This document shows, in pieces, positions 20,817 through 31,867 of a DNA stretch of 64,000 bases. A program made the position numbers and the translations under genes. Origin of the DNA: Choristoneura fumiferana (taxonomy: Eukaryota > Arthropoda > Insecta > Lepidoptera > Tortricidae); NCBI RefSeq assembly GCF_025370935.1, contig NC_133472.1, positions 33,704,463 through 33,768,462 on the forward strand, given 5' to 3'. The notes beneath the pieces were generated by a model, which saw only the letters and a list, made by a program, of their open reading frames with translations, was not told the DNA's origin and ran no database searches. The stretch's first letter is position 1. Each line of letters starts with the position of its first letter.

Positions 20817-22469
20817 TTATAGTCTAGTTATTTCCGAGCTCACATTGGATTCCTTTTTCTTATATGAGTGCGTAGGGTAAATAAAATGCTGAGAATAGTA
20901 GCCGGTATGGGAGTCACCAGCAGGACTCTTAGTCGGCTTAACTCTGCGGTAATACTCGACGGACTCCGCACAATCGCAGGCCAAGCGAGATTCTGAGCCA
21001 CTGCTCTCCAACTGGTACTTAGGCACCACAATGAGACTCTCGGTTGATTTCGTTGGTGCGCAGTGGCTGTGGCTTCTGCCGTAAGTAGAGTAGTGATGGG
21101 GCGTCGCAGCCTGGCGATGAGTATGCTTATCTTGGGTTTGATGTTGATACTCGTGGTGGCTCTGCGTGCTTCGACCGCTGTGACTGCGGCCGTGACTCTT
21201 AGAGCGGTTAGCTTGTTTAGCACTCGTATCCAAGTATCCATAACCGAAACCGTAACCGCCAAATGCTTTTGTGGTCAAGTTATCCCAAGATTTCGGCTTC
21301 ACATGTTGATGAGAGCTCTGGTATTGTATTTTCGGTGACGATTTCGTTTCAGATCGATCGTTGTCCCAGAAAAGAGTGTCACTGCTCAAAGAGGTACTGT
21401 AACTGGAGACAGAATTATCGCCGCACGGCGCAGTTGCATTGCTAGTCGCATAGGATTGTAGACTGCATTGGCTAGTCTGTGTGGATTCGGTGGCCAGGTA
21501 TCGATACCGACTAGAACAGTGACCCGATGGGCATACCTTCTTTGTTCGCGAGTTCGCGTAACCATCAGGCTTTTGCGTTGATTTATCAACTTGTTGGCAT
21601 TTTTCTTTACGTTTATGTTCCTTGGAGCATTCTTTTTTACGTCGTATTTTCTTTCTAGAATTGGGCACACAATTCGGGTCGCAGCAAGGACTAGCTAAAT
21701 CATAGGCCTCCAGGCTATTGGCGTCTTGGTTATTGTACGCCGGCATGCAGGGGGTGCAACTGTGGCTATGGCTGTTTCTTTGAGATTTCGAATGTTTCCC
21801 ACTTGATTTGTATTCATTGTTCGAGTTATGATTCTCAGAAGCTCTATGGCATTCATTTGGAGTTTTTACTACGTAGTGATGACAGTCTCGTCTATTTCTA
21901 GGAGAACCTACAGTGATTACAAAGCTGCCGGTACGAATGCTGGGCTGAATAATACAGGCACCGTAACGTGTATCCAGATATTGATACATGAAGACACTTG
22001 GCTGCGGTGGCTTAGCGGCAGTGACATTTTCGCTAGATAGTGTAGATCTGCAATAGGTACCGTTTACGTTATCGGTCACGTTGTTTTCTTCATTGTCGGA
22101 TGCTACGTCAGATGGGGAAGACTTTTTCTTTTGTGAAGGTAGACTGTGAGTTTTCCAGTTGGAGTCAAAGAGTTGACGCTCGCGAACAGTTAGTTGTTCC
22201 AATTCTCGTAGTTTGGATTGTATTGCGCGTTGGATGTTGATGTATTTGAGATGCAGTTCAACTTTGCGGACGCAGTCTTCGAATATAACAACCATTCGCA
22301 TGCGCGCGTCGCAGGCGTTGATGGCGTCGACTATGGCGGCGTGGTCGGCCCGCTCCACGTCTGCGCCGTTCACCGCCAGGATCACGTCGCCTTCGCGCAT
22401 GCCCGCCGCCGACGCCGCACCCTCTGCCTCCACATGGTCCACATACGTTATTACTTCTATTTCTTGCTC
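20817..22469 (-). CDS. Tamalin: Tamalin exon 3 (rest of PDZ, coiled coil, tail, stop)
   Basis: A TTTTGCAG acceptor is followed by 550 codons and a TAG stop. The PDZ part is very GC-rich (gcgtcgcaggcgttgatggc on the plus strand), unlike the rest. The tail has Lys-rich clusters and many His-Ser and Tyr repeats but no second domain that I recognise. Confidence 0.88.
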   Translation of the reverse strand, partial: EQEIEVITYVDHVEAEGAASAAGMREGDVILAVNGADVERADHAAIVDAINACDARMRMVVIFEDCVRKVELHLKYINIQRAIQSKLRELEQLTVRERQLFDSNWKTHSLPSQKKKSSPSDVASDNEENNVTDNVNGTYCRSTLSSENVTAAKPPQPSVFMYQYLDTRYGACIIQPSIRTGSFVITVGSPRNRRDCHHYVVKTPNECHRASENHNSNNEYKSSGKHSKSQRNSHSHSCTPCMPAYNNQDANSLEAYDLASPCCDPNCVPNSRKKIRRKKECSKEHKRKEKCQQVDKSTQKPDGYANSRTKKVCPSGHCSSRYRYLATESTQTSQCSLQSYATSNATAPCGDNSVSSYSTSLSSDTLFWDNDRSETKSSPKIQYQSSHQHVKPKSWDNLTTKAFGGYGFGYGYLDTSAKQANRSKSHGRSHSGRSTQSHHEYQHQTQDKHTHRQAATPHHYSTYGRSHSHCAPTKSTESLIVVPKYQLESSGSESRLACDCAESVEYYRRVKPTKSPAGDSHTGYYSQHFIYPTHSYKKKESNVSSEITRL

Positions 22470-23680
22470 CTGCAAAATATATGAGTAAACTGTTATTTCA
22501 AGCAAGGCATGGACTCGCTTGCGTGTGCCACTTTTGTCAGGTGCTTTTCCAAAACCGGTTAGTACTTACATACAAGTTTGTATGTATGTAAACTCTTTAT
22601 TGTACAAAATAAGTAAACAAACACAGATGTCAAACAATGAAATATATGTACAAAGGCGAACTTATCCCTTTAAGAGATCTCTACCAGTCAACCTTTGAAC
22701 GTTGAAAATGATGAAAATGAACTCGTATCGTACCGTCCCTCTCACTCTCGTTTTAAATATTATAAGCGTCAGCGGGACGGCAAGACACGAAGTTAGAATT
22801 TTGCACTTCGTAGTAGGTAAAGGGCCAGGTTGCCAAACGTTCCTTGCGAAAAGGCAGTACCTATCCGCTGTGACACACTTAACAAGAAAACATCAGATTA
22901 ATTCTCAGGATTAATTAATATGGATTGTAGAGGGAACCATAATAAACTCTTATGGGGAAAAGTTGCAAAAGTGTTCAGCATTGGACGGTGATGTAGTTTT
23001 CGTGATCTGTTAAAAACATTATTGAGTGATTTTACTGTTTTTATCGTAATAACCCTTTAAAACCCTTCTTGCTACTGTAGCGCCGCCGACTACGATTATT
23101 CAGCAGTTTTCGATGAACACTTTTGCAATTACAGTTTGTGCTTCATACTATTACATTTTATAAATCATACCATACAGATGCTAGCTGGAATTAAGTATTT
23201 AGAATAGTTCGCGCAGCGCTTGCAAACCACTAGCCTATTAACCTATTACATTACATTACACACCTTTTTGTAATGAATGCCGTAGCTTTGCAGCGTAAAT
23301 CCGTAGCTGCCGTTCTTTTTTTCGACGATGATCGTCCGCCGGCGCCAGTCCTCCTCGCTTTTGCCGGCCCTTTCAGATTTCATGGAGTCCCTTATCTAGT
23401 CAAATATAGTAAAATAAAAAACAAATCAATAAAATGGCAATAAATAAGGACAATAAGTGACACTTGGCTAGCTAGTAGATAGGTACATACGAGTAATGGA
23501 TATATTTTAATTATTAACCTTTCATTTTGCTGAGATTAATACAAAAACATTACTGGCGGTAATCATTTAAAAAAAACTTACCGAGTTATCCAAAGAATCC
23601 TCTTTAGATTCGTTACTCAAAAGTTTCTTGCCATTACTCATGCTGCTCGGGCATCGTTCACTGAGTTTTGGGGAGCTCAT
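20817..23680 (-). CDS. Tamalin: Tamalin/GRASP-like PDZ scaffold protein, complete
   Basis: Three minus-strand exons (23680-23582, 23395-23264, 22469-20817) join in phase 0 and encode 627 residues. Residues about 54-142 form one PDZ domain: the carboxylate-binding loop GFTL (65-68) sits in SYGFTLQSYGIHYKK, followed by EVITYVDHVE and GMREGDVILAVNGADV, with His120 at the start of the second helix, a mark of class I PDZ domains. A predicted coiled coil follows (about 143-180, VRKVELHLKYINIQRAI). This PDZ plus coiled-coil order and the GFxLQSYG and VNG motifs match the Tamalin/GRASP and CYTIP family, cytoplasmic scaffolds linking receptors to ARF exchange factors. The remaining 450 residues are Ser/His/Tyr/Lys-rich and probably disordered. 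The protein ends ITRL, itself a class I PDZ ligand, as in vertebrate Tamalin. Orthology is a family-level inference. Confidence 0.88.
22470..23263. other. Tamalin intron 2 with two repeat insertions
   Basis: The intron holds a LINE/SINE-like fragment (about 22575-22705, with tgtaaactctttattgtaca and ggcgaacttatccctttaag) and a palindromic MITE copy at 22727-22822. A related copy of the first fragment is at 33990-34110. Confidence 0.5.
22727..22822. mobile_element. Palindromic MITE 'ctactacgaaactcgaa', copy 3
   Basis: Inverted relative to copies 1 and 2: ctcgtatcgtaccgtccctc at the left, gcacttcgtagtagg at the right. It lies in Tamalin intron 2. Confidence 0.6.
23264..23395 (-). CDS. Tamalin: Tamalin exon 2 (first half of PDZ)
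   Basis: There are 44 codons between a GACTAG acceptor and a GTGTGT donor. It encodes the first PDZ strand and the GFTL loop. The acceptor has a weak pyrimidine tract, so its exact position is the least certain part of the gene. Confidence 0.78.
23582..23680 (-). CDS. Tamalin: Tamalin exon 1 (start codon)
   Basis: There are 33 codons from ATG to a TCG|GTAAGT donor: MSSPKLSERCPSSMSNGKKL and then a Ser/Glu/Asp-rich end. The context gtagccATGAG is acceptable. A second in-frame ATG at codon 14 and a third in exon 2 are possible alternative starts. Confidence 0.75.
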
Positions 23681-26380
23681 GGCTACTAAAGGCGATGCTT
23701 AATTATTATCCTCAATTTATATTAATATATAAAACTCAGTTTGTATACGCTGTTACTGAGCGCTTGGTTATTTGCCGAGCATGCTGTATTCCGCTGGGGT
23801 GCGACAAATCATTATGGAGGACGCATGCGTGTCGCAGCGCGCTCTTATATTTAAAATTTGACAACGTAACCACTCCATGGATTTTCTAAAACTTATTTTA
23901 CAATCTTTAGTATTCTCTTTTTTATAGAGATATAAACTAACTGTTTCGATTTGAGCTAAATCGAATTCCAACAAAGTACGAAGGACTAGGTTAACGTTTA
24001 CGGATTTCGCACATGCGCATTAGACGAAGTTTTTACATCTGTCGATGGCCCGAGATTTGTTTGTCCGAATTTCTTTTATTTGTTTTCATTCGTCCGAAGG
24101 TAGGTTCCGCAAATTTTTACTGTACCAGATTAACGTTTCCCAGTTTTCATTTCAAGTATGGATTGCCATACATATATTTACTTGCCTGCATGTTTATCAA
24201 ATACTCGATTTAATTTGATTGTCTTTCTATTTTTCATAGTTTACTTATGTTCCACCGACAAACCTTCTCAAACACTAATTTCTACTACTAACTTTTGGAA
24301 AATTAGAAAAACTAACCTTTAACCTTTCAGAGTATTTACGGTTTCAAGCTATTTTTATCCCAACATTCTGTATTAAGCCTGATCTCGATTGACATGATTT
24401 GTCTATAAAAAGAAACGCCGAATTAAGTAGGTATGGTAGTATTAAGTAAGTACCCCTACCTATACTTAAGTACTTTCATAATTTTTCCTCTGGACGAAGG
24501 TGAACGATTATATCCTTAGTTATTCGTTTCAATAATTATTTAAATTCAGTCAACCTTTGGTTAACCTTAAAACTTGTAAATATATGTATGATCAGACGTC
24601 ACATCTTATGTAAACACTTGCCTACCTCTTCTTTGCCTACCTTCTTCAATCCAATGCCTCCGATTACATTAGTATATTGTACAATGTACAGTCGACGCCG
24701 AAGCTAAGTCCGTTTTGTCTAAGAGGTAAGTAATTTAAATGAGTCGGCGCGGCATGTGGAAATTAGGAGCAGTGACAGTTTGTATGGAATTAAAATAATA
24801 TAAAATCAAAAAGCGGCTAAGTGCGAGTCGGACTCGCCCATGAACGGTTCCGTAGCAGCAAGTAGGTAACATAATATAAAAGTTCTTGTAGTTCGTTGTA
24901 ACTTTGATCGATGTTTTAACAATAGTGTATTTTTTTAAATTAAGTATGACGTATTAAAAAAAATACTTACTAGATCTCGTTCAAAACAATTCCCGGTGGA
25001 AGTTTGCATGGTAATGTACATCATAATATATTTTTTAGTTTTATCATTCTCTTATTATAGAAGTTACAAGGGGAGGACACACATTTTACCACTTTGGAAG
25101 TGTCTCTCGCGCAAAATATTCAGTTTAGAAAAAAATGATATTACAAACCTCAATATAATTTTTGAAAACCTATCCATAGATACCCCACACGTATGGGTTT
25201 GATGAAAAAAAATTGTTGAGTTTCAGTTTTAAGTATGGGGAACCCCCAAAATTAATTGTTTTTTTTTTCTATTTTTGTGTGAAAATCTTAATGCGGTTTA
25301 CAGAATACATCTACATACCAAGTTTCAACAGTATAGTTCTTATAGTTTCAGAAAAAAGTTAATAAGAATAAGAATAATTTTATTGTCGAACTGTGTACAA
25401 AGATGTTAAATTATACATATTTAGACACAACAGTTTGTCCATTACGGACATACAATATTTATGAAACAAACAGAAAAACTAAAACTAAATTACCTATTAT
25501 TAGTGGTTGTGACATACGGAAGGACAGACAAACAGACAAACATGACGAATCCATAAGGGTTCTGTTTTTTGCCATTTGGCTACGGAGCCCTAAAAACCAA
25601 AAATGTAATAATTTAAATATATCAATATGTAATGTATGAGTAGGTAGATTATTGTTTATTTGGACAGGTTTGTTTTATGATATTTTTTGCCAGCATTGAT
25701 GTCATGAATTCATTAGCTCAAACTGACAAAGCACAAGGAGAGGAGAGCGCAAAATACTGGAGTATCTAAATGAAAAGAGCTACTAGTTACCTATTGTTTG
25801 AAGCGTCAAAGGTGTCGAGGCGTTGCCACAAAGTCATGGAACTGGGTTTTGTTCGTCTTTATTATCAGTCTGCTGTAAGTGATGAGTACTCAGTTACTAA
25901 TCCTTTAATAGATATTGAACTTAGTAACTTTGTTGATGGTAATCCGATCGGGTTAATCAATAGGCTACTTAAGCCTTGGAGTCACATATTATTTAGTGAC
26001 AGCTCTGCTCGTTAGTCCCAGACTGAAACATTATACTGACTCTTTGTCTAAATAAAAAGTAGCCTAGAGCCTGTGGAACTCGACGTTCGAGAATGAGTGT
26101 CAACAATTTTACATACAATACACGACTTCACTTCACAATTATTTCTTTGGCAGGGTTGACGCGTCATTAAGAAAATAATGTTGTAGTTAATTAACCAAGG
26201 TAGGTACTTATTTGTCAACATAGCAAGATATTTATGACGCTCAATATTGGAGCTGACGACGTGCTCAACATTTAACTAACTGTATTTTTAAATATTATGC
26301 TTGACGTACTACAACTGAAGTTATTAACGCTTTGTGGAAGTTATTTAACTAATGACTTTCTTTAAGAAGTTCAAATGAAT
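23681..26380. other. Interval between Tamalin and the next minus-strand gene
   Basis: The first few hundred bases should hold the Tamalin 5' UTR and promoter, but no TATA-initiator pair stood out. A dispersed repeat fills 24811-25597. The remainder is AT-rich and shows no coding signal I trust. Confidence 0.45.
24811..25597 (+). repeat. Dispersed repeat 'gtgcgagtcggactcgc', copy
   Basis: It runs from aaaagcggctaagtgcgagt to ggctacggagccctaaaa, with a gacagacaaacagac run near the right end. The same ends bound the unit at 32871-33504. Confidence 0.65.
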
Positions 26381-26682
26381 TCAAGGTGATTGGACCAATG
26401 TGTTCACTTTGGCGTAGCGAACGATTGAAGTATTAGGTATTGGCACGGGCACTGTGTCCAGGCTACTGTTAAGCCCCAATAGGGACGGTAGTCCTATGGA
26501 CTGCAAGCCGGCTGCTGGGGGAATTAGGGCCGTTTCCTTGACCACTTTGATAGACGGCCCTGCATCACTTTCGTTACTTTTCAAAGATCTTCTAAAAAGC
26601 TTCATATATGGGAGGTCTGCTGCCGTGTCATATTTTCTGTTCCCTCTATAATTTTCTTCATTATCTGATTGAAGTGAAACAT
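26381..26682 (-). CDS. Exon c (terminal) of unrecognised glycoprotein-like gene
   Basis: An ATAATTTCAG acceptor is followed by 99 codons and TGA. The peptide starts VSLQSDNEENYRGNRKYDTA and ends YAKVNTLVQSP. The frame is also open upstream into AT-rich intron sequence, which does not look coding. Confidence 0.58.
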
Positions 26683-29600
26683 CTGAAATTATAGGTAAAC
26701 CTAATTTAAAATTTAATTTAAAATATTTTATTTCGGAGCCAGGATCCATAATCAGTTAGTAACATTTTAATTTTGTTGGTAGAACTACCTACGGAATAAG
26801 TAGAGGTCATAATAATCTAATCTCACTAAACTACTTAAGGTAACGGCGCCTATTACCGTGATACTTAAGGAAGTTTTCAAATGAGTCCCAAAAATTAAGG
26901 GCATCAAAGCTCCTTAACAAACGAGTTTTTTTTTATTTAAGAGCGTTTATTGAACTTTAGTTATTAGTATTTGATAAAATGATTATTGAAATCAAAATAC
27001 CCAAATCTTCTATTACCATGGTAATGGACAGGCTGTGATTCTATTACCGCGAATTGAGCTTCTATTACCGAGGGTATAAAAAACAGCAATTTTCTACCAT
27101 CGGTAAAAGGAACCCGACTACTCATGATTTGGAACTTAACACCGAGGGATTAAAAAAAGGTAATGGCTTTGGTTCTGTATATTATATTGGACACCAATTT
27201 TTTTGAGAAAACTAAAAAAAAAGTATGATTCGAATAGTGTATCCAGCCCACTGTATTTTTTATGCTTATGCCACCAGTAATAGTTTGATGTATGCATGCT
27301 GAGTAAAAGTCACAACTTTATCAAAAAAATCTTCACTTACGGTACCCTAAATGTGAATTATTTTAACAGAAAAATAAAATGTCACTCGGTAATAGGTACT
27401 TCTTTAAGAACCACATTACCGACCCAAAGACAATTGAATGGGTCGGTAATAGATTTCCATACATTCTATTACCGAGGGTTAGGCGATCATACCATCGTTA
27501 ATTGGCTTAATTTGGAGTATTGTAAAATCGGATTCCGACCCATACAAACAATAGGATAGAGTTGTGTTTGCATTACAAATCAAAAATACTTATTACATCC
27601 TTGGCATGTAACCAAAATTACATAACTGGTAAGTAAATATAAAATTTCATCGCAATATTTAAAAAATAAGAGTTGTTAAAAATTAAGAGTTTTGTTAATA
27701 CTTTTCATACCACGGAAATAGTTTTTCAAAAGCGTGAATAGATCAAGATTGGAATAACTGTAACAAGTTATATAAACGATAATTTATACCAAAAATAAAG
27801 CATGAAGAACCAAAATCACCACTTTAACTATTACCGTGGTATACCACGGTATTACAATCAACAGTTAAAAATGGCGCCTATCGCCGTTGTATTTTATTTT
27901 CCATTTTAATCGTATTTCCGGGCCAAAAAATATACAAAAAGTATTCAGAACTCGTACAAAAAACTATAAAAAGCCATTTAAAAACCATAATATTAGTTCA
28001 ATTGCCATAACTATTTTGTAAAACACTAAATAAGATTCGAGTCTGCATGTGGTGTCACGAGTTAGTATGGCAAATCCTCTTCCGTCGGTGCCATTTCGGA
28101 AAATCACGATTGGGAGATATTTGATTCATTCACATACACTAGCGCTCATAGATCCGTGAGTCGACTAAATAAGCTTTTATCGTGTAAAATATATTTTTTA
28201 AGAAATCTAATGGTTTGATTATAAAATGCGTATTTTAAATTGCCGCGGTGATGGCCGTCTATTTTAATACCCCCGGTAATAGGCGCCGTTACCTTATGCA
28301 GGCTTTTTACTAATAAAGTATAATAAGCGGAAACGGACTGAGTGGATCACAGTAACATATTTATGACTTCTTATCCAGTGGAAGCACATCCATATAGTTG
28401 GTAATTTGTTGCGATTTAAACGGGTTAAGTAATTTTCGTCTAGACCTGATTTTTCAGCTGGTGTATTTTCTTTCGGTGTCACCAGGGCCGCCCAGGGTAA
28501 GTTCGCACCGGAGCTTTCGTCTTGCGTCGGCGCTACTCCCACGATGCTCTGCGCTGTCACATTTGTCATTAGTGGCGCTGGAATAGCACTCAAGTCCATC
28601 GCTGTCCCATTGTTATGGTAGAAGGTCAATGACTCTTGATTTCCCCTGAAAAGAGTTAAAAAGAACTGTAAAAACCTCACTGTATCTTTTGAGGTACATT
28701 CGTAACATAATAACTCTAGGCTGGCCTTCTGTGGTGTAACTTGAGCTGTATTAAATGCTTAGTTAAATATGCCATAACAAGCTCGTGATCGTAATCACTT
28801 TCGAAAAATTGGATCATGTTGGCAATACTAGGTAGTTACCCATATAAAGCAAGTGGCTGAGAAAGTATCACACATACGTATGTTACATAAATTAAGTGAT
28901 GATAATGACATGTACATACTATATTCTTCTTTCTTCCTAACTCACACTGTAATCTGGCGTCAAAAATGTGATATTTATAATCTTGACTGGTGAGAAATCG
29001 CCACGTGACAGTGTAATTTTACCTACGGGGTGGTGACTAAAGTAAACTTAATCTATCTACTATAATTATACAAAATTGTTTGTCCTGACTGATTCATCGC
29101 CCAGCCGAAACTACTGGAGCCCGAAACTTGCGATTGGGCAGATATATTTCTTGAGGGTCATAGAAATCCACTAAGAAGGGATTTTTTGAAATTCGACCTC
29201 TAAACGGATTTAATGGAGGTTCAAAGTTTGTATGTAAACCTGTCGTTTTGAAGCTAGAATTTTAAAAAACTTTTTAAAGGGTCAAAAAGGGGTTGAAAGT
29301 TTGTATGGAACTTTGATCGTTTATGATATTGGTGCGTTCGAAAAACGTATTTAGGCAAATTTGAAGAAATAAAAAATACGTTCGCCTTTTTTTAATTTCC
29401 AACTTTACAGGGGCAAAATAGGGTGATTACGTAACGTATCGCCCAGCCGAAACTACTGGAGCCAGAAACTTTAAATTTGGCAGACATATTTCTTGAAAGT
29501 CATAGAGATCCGCTAAGAAGAGATGTTTGGAAATTCGACCTCTAAACCGGTTTAATAGGGGTTCAGTTTGTAAAAAAAAAATGTAAACTGTTTACTTCTC

Positions 29601-30040
29601 TGAAAATGATTTCTGTTCAAATTACATTGCTTAACTTCTAATCTTAGTTTAGGTATTAAAGAGCTTTAATACAATTCATTATTATTTTATTATTATCATT
29701 ATTAAAACAATATAAAATTATTTAGCACAATAGGGTAGACATTTGGTAGTCTATTTATTTAGTTAGGAAATATCGCTTGAGGACTCGTCTTATCTGATTA
29801 CCGGGTACATTTTCCAGTTTTATTTGTAGTTTACTTGGAAATCCATTTAAAATACTGGTCAGTATGTAAGTTCGTTTTTGAAGCTTATTACGTTGAAACT
29901 TTTTTTAAAGGGTTTTATTCTTTTTTTAATAATTTTTCGTTTTGTATTATTATGCCTATACTTACGTCATGTTGGCCACTTCCTCATCTGATTTGTTGGT
30001 GATTATACCGATTTGGTATACCGTGGCGTGAATCACATAC
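26381..30040 (-). CDS. 3' part of an unrecognised gene, probable secreted or extracellular domain
   Basis: Three minus-strand exons (30040-29966, 28645-28446, 26682-26381) give 191 residues to a TGA stop; the 5' end was not found. The first junction is strong: phase 2, between AC|GTAAGT and TTTTCAG. The second uses a weak donor (G|GTCTAG) but fits in phase 1, making Asp at the join. The product begins YVIHATVYQIGIITNKSDEE and has four N-glycosylation sequons in its first 60 residues (NKS, NMT, NGT, NVT), which suggests an extracellular or luminal location. The end is rich in Pro, Leu and Ser (SIGLPSLLGLNSSL). I recognise no family. If the weak donor is wrong, the protein would instead end within the 28.4 kb region. 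Confidence 0.55.
26836..28296. mobile_element. Quasi-repeat island with perfect 23 bp TIRs, word 'tctattaccg'
   Basis: The left end taaggtaacggcgcctatta..ccg (26836-26858) is repeated exactly in reverse at 28274-28296. Between them the word tctattaccgNgg or its complement occurs about 14 times at irregular spacing, for example at 27009, 27040, 27061, 27443, 27466, 27827 and 27843. It lies in the intron between exons b and c. No transposase is present, so I call it a non-autonomous element of unknown class. Confidence 0.65.
28446..28645 (-). CDS. Exon b of unrecognised glycoprotein-like gene
   Basis: There are 66 codons from GNQESLTFYHNNGTAMDLSA to TPKENTPAEKS. The acceptor CTTTTCAG is good; the donor GGTCTAG is poor. 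The frame stays open past the donor, so the 3' boundary is provisional. Confidence 0.6.
28646..29965. other. Intron between exons a and b
   Basis: The intron contains two direct copies of a dispersed repeat (29093-29577). No coding signal is seen, and the flanking exon phases match without a missing exon. Confidence 0.5.
29093..29577 (+). repeat. Two direct copies of a dispersed repeat
   Basis: Both copies start atcgcccagccgaaactact (29096 and 29439) and continue with gaaattcgacctctaaac. They are about 345 bp apart. The motif is a common lepidopteran repeat in my memory. Confidence 0.6.
29966..30040 (-). CDS. Exon a of unrecognised glycoprotein-like gene
   Basis: An ATTTTCAG acceptor and an AC|GTAAGTAT donor bound 24 codons with flanking partial codons. 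The peptide is VIHATVYQIGIITN followed by KSDEEVANM. An upstream exon ending in phase 2 must exist but was not identified. Confidence 0.6.
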
Positions 30041-30296
30041 CTGAAAATATATGTACGTATATTTTTATCCCATCCATTCCAAAACCGGCAATAGGCTAGT
30101 GTCCTAAAAAAATCTAATAACTCTATCAGATTATCAGAAAATATTAGACACGTATTTTTTCTTTTGACAATTAAACAACAAATAATGAAGATTATACCCA
30201 GTTAATGTTCCGTGTGACGACACCCCGTGTGACACATTTTAGCACAGTGATCCCTTGTGATACAATCGACTATTATAAAATACCTGCTTAGTAAGA

Positions 30297-30433
30297 GTAC
30301 AGTCACCAGCATTAATATCTGCCACAGCGGAGCGTGCAAAAATATCTGACACGTCCTTCCGGCCCTAGAAATAGAGTCGTATCAGTTATTTATGCACGCT
30401 TGTTGTGTCAGATATTGGTGCTGGTGACTGTAC
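30297..30433. mobile_element. Palindromic MITE 'gtacagtcaccagcattaat'
   Basis: Arms gtacagtcaccagcattaat and ggtgctggtgactgtac bound a 137 bp unit, with cgtgcaaaaatatctgacac mirrored inside. A second copy is cut by the right window edge at 63951. Confidence 0.8.
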
Positions 30434-30624
30434 CAACATTACCCTAAGAAAAGGTTTGAAAGTCGTTTATTAATCCCTCTCGAAAGTGTAGTCTGTAATG
30501 TTACGTGAAAATCCATTACTGCCCCTCTTTATTTCTAATGACATTGCCAATCAAATATTTAATGACACATATCCTTCTGCACTAGTATGTAGGTACTATA
30601 AAATGCGAGTTTGTGTGTATGCGT

Positions 30625-30655
<31 letters not shown>

Positions 30656-31029
30656 CTTGTTACTCTTTTACGCTAAAAACACAACGAATATCATAAAAAT
30701 AAATGCTAGATTTAGGTCAACCGAGTAAACTATACTTTATTAAATTAACATCTATATAATATTGGTTCTTACATATCTTTCGTCGAATTCGTTATATTCG
30801 CATGGCTTGTAGTTTCCTGTCCAAATGTGACAGGAAAACAGAAGACACCCAGAAAAACCTTGAAAATAATGACTGTTTTATACCATAAAATGTCTATACT
30901 TGTAGGCAACATGTTCTGTCAAATATGACTGAAGCATCTAAATGGCCAACTGAGACGATTTCTACGTGACACGATACGAGTAAAGCCACAAACTTCTATA
31001 GGGCACCTAGATACACAAACAAGCATTTC

Positions 31030-31334
31030 ACATATTACATGCCGTGTGGTGTCGGTCAAGAATTGCACCACCCCCTCTCTTCCCGTGGGTGTCGTAAGAG
31101 GCGACTAAGGGATAAACCGGAGGATGGGCAGCAGCGTTCTCCGCGAACTATCGGATATAACTGCGGTCGCCAACCCGCCTGCCAAGCGTGGCGACTAAGG
31201 CATTTTCCCCCCAAGGTAAGATCGCGGGATCGCGGTGGATGCGGAAAGCACAAGACCGGTCTGAGTGGAGAGCCTTGGGGGAGGCCTATGTCCAGCAGTG
31301 GACGTCTTTCGGCTGACATGATGATGATGATGAC
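31030..31334 (+). mobile_element. LINE 3' tail fragment
   Basis: It contains caccccctctcttcccgtgg and gtcgtaagaggcgactaagg, and ends ggcctatgtccagcagtgg followed by an (ATG)n run. This is a familiar non-LTR retrotransposon 3' end in Lepidoptera. The left half is present inverted at 46816-47005. Confidence 0.65.
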
Positions 31335-31718
31335 ATATTACACAAATTATAATTAACTAAACAAATTAGTGTACTGTCTCGAGAACACATTGGGAAATTT
31401 CGCCGTGAAATAAAACTTGGAGTTGGTTTAAGGGCACACTTAGCACTCACCCTATAGCTCTCCCTAGCAAATGTGACAATTATTTTACACTCAAATCATT
31501 TACTTTAAGGATTTGTTTATTTACTAGTACCAAAGCGTAACATATTTTTAAGGCGGGATTACTAATACTATAAGGTTTACTATATTCATAAGTATAAGTT
31601 AACTACTTACGGTTAGGTAGGTAAGTAGTGTCTAAATGTATGGAAATGTCCCACCTAAACCCCATCTCATTAATATCAAGCTGTACAAATATGGATGTTA
31701 ACTAGATAAAAGATTACA

Positions 31719-31867
31719 TTTAGGGGTTGTTTCACCATCCATTGATTAGTGTTAACTAGCGGTTAGGTGTGATGCCGTCTCTATTTGTTTTGTTCGAATA
31801 TACGGAGACAGCATCACATTTAACCGTCGGTTAACGCTAATCAATGGATGGTGAAACAGCCCCTTAA
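31719..31867. mobile_element. Palindromic MITE 'gtttcaccatccattgatta', copy 1
   Basis: Arms of about 60 bp (tttcaccatccattgattag and its complement) flank a loop with tatttgttttgttcga. A closely similar copy forms the centre of the foldback at 52172-53156. Confidence 0.8.

Noticed and set aside
20840..22488. Several open frames antisense to or in other frames of the Tamalin gene
   Set aside because: They lie entirely over the PDZ scaffold coding exon and have no splice or domain support; biased composition of the real gene keeps them open.
31441..31470. Possible 13 bp microexon on the minus strand ending CTATAGG|GTGAGT, in the phase needed before the exon at 30040
   Set aside because: The donor is good, but the exon would be tiny, the acceptor (tttgctag) is ordinary and nothing upstream could be linked.
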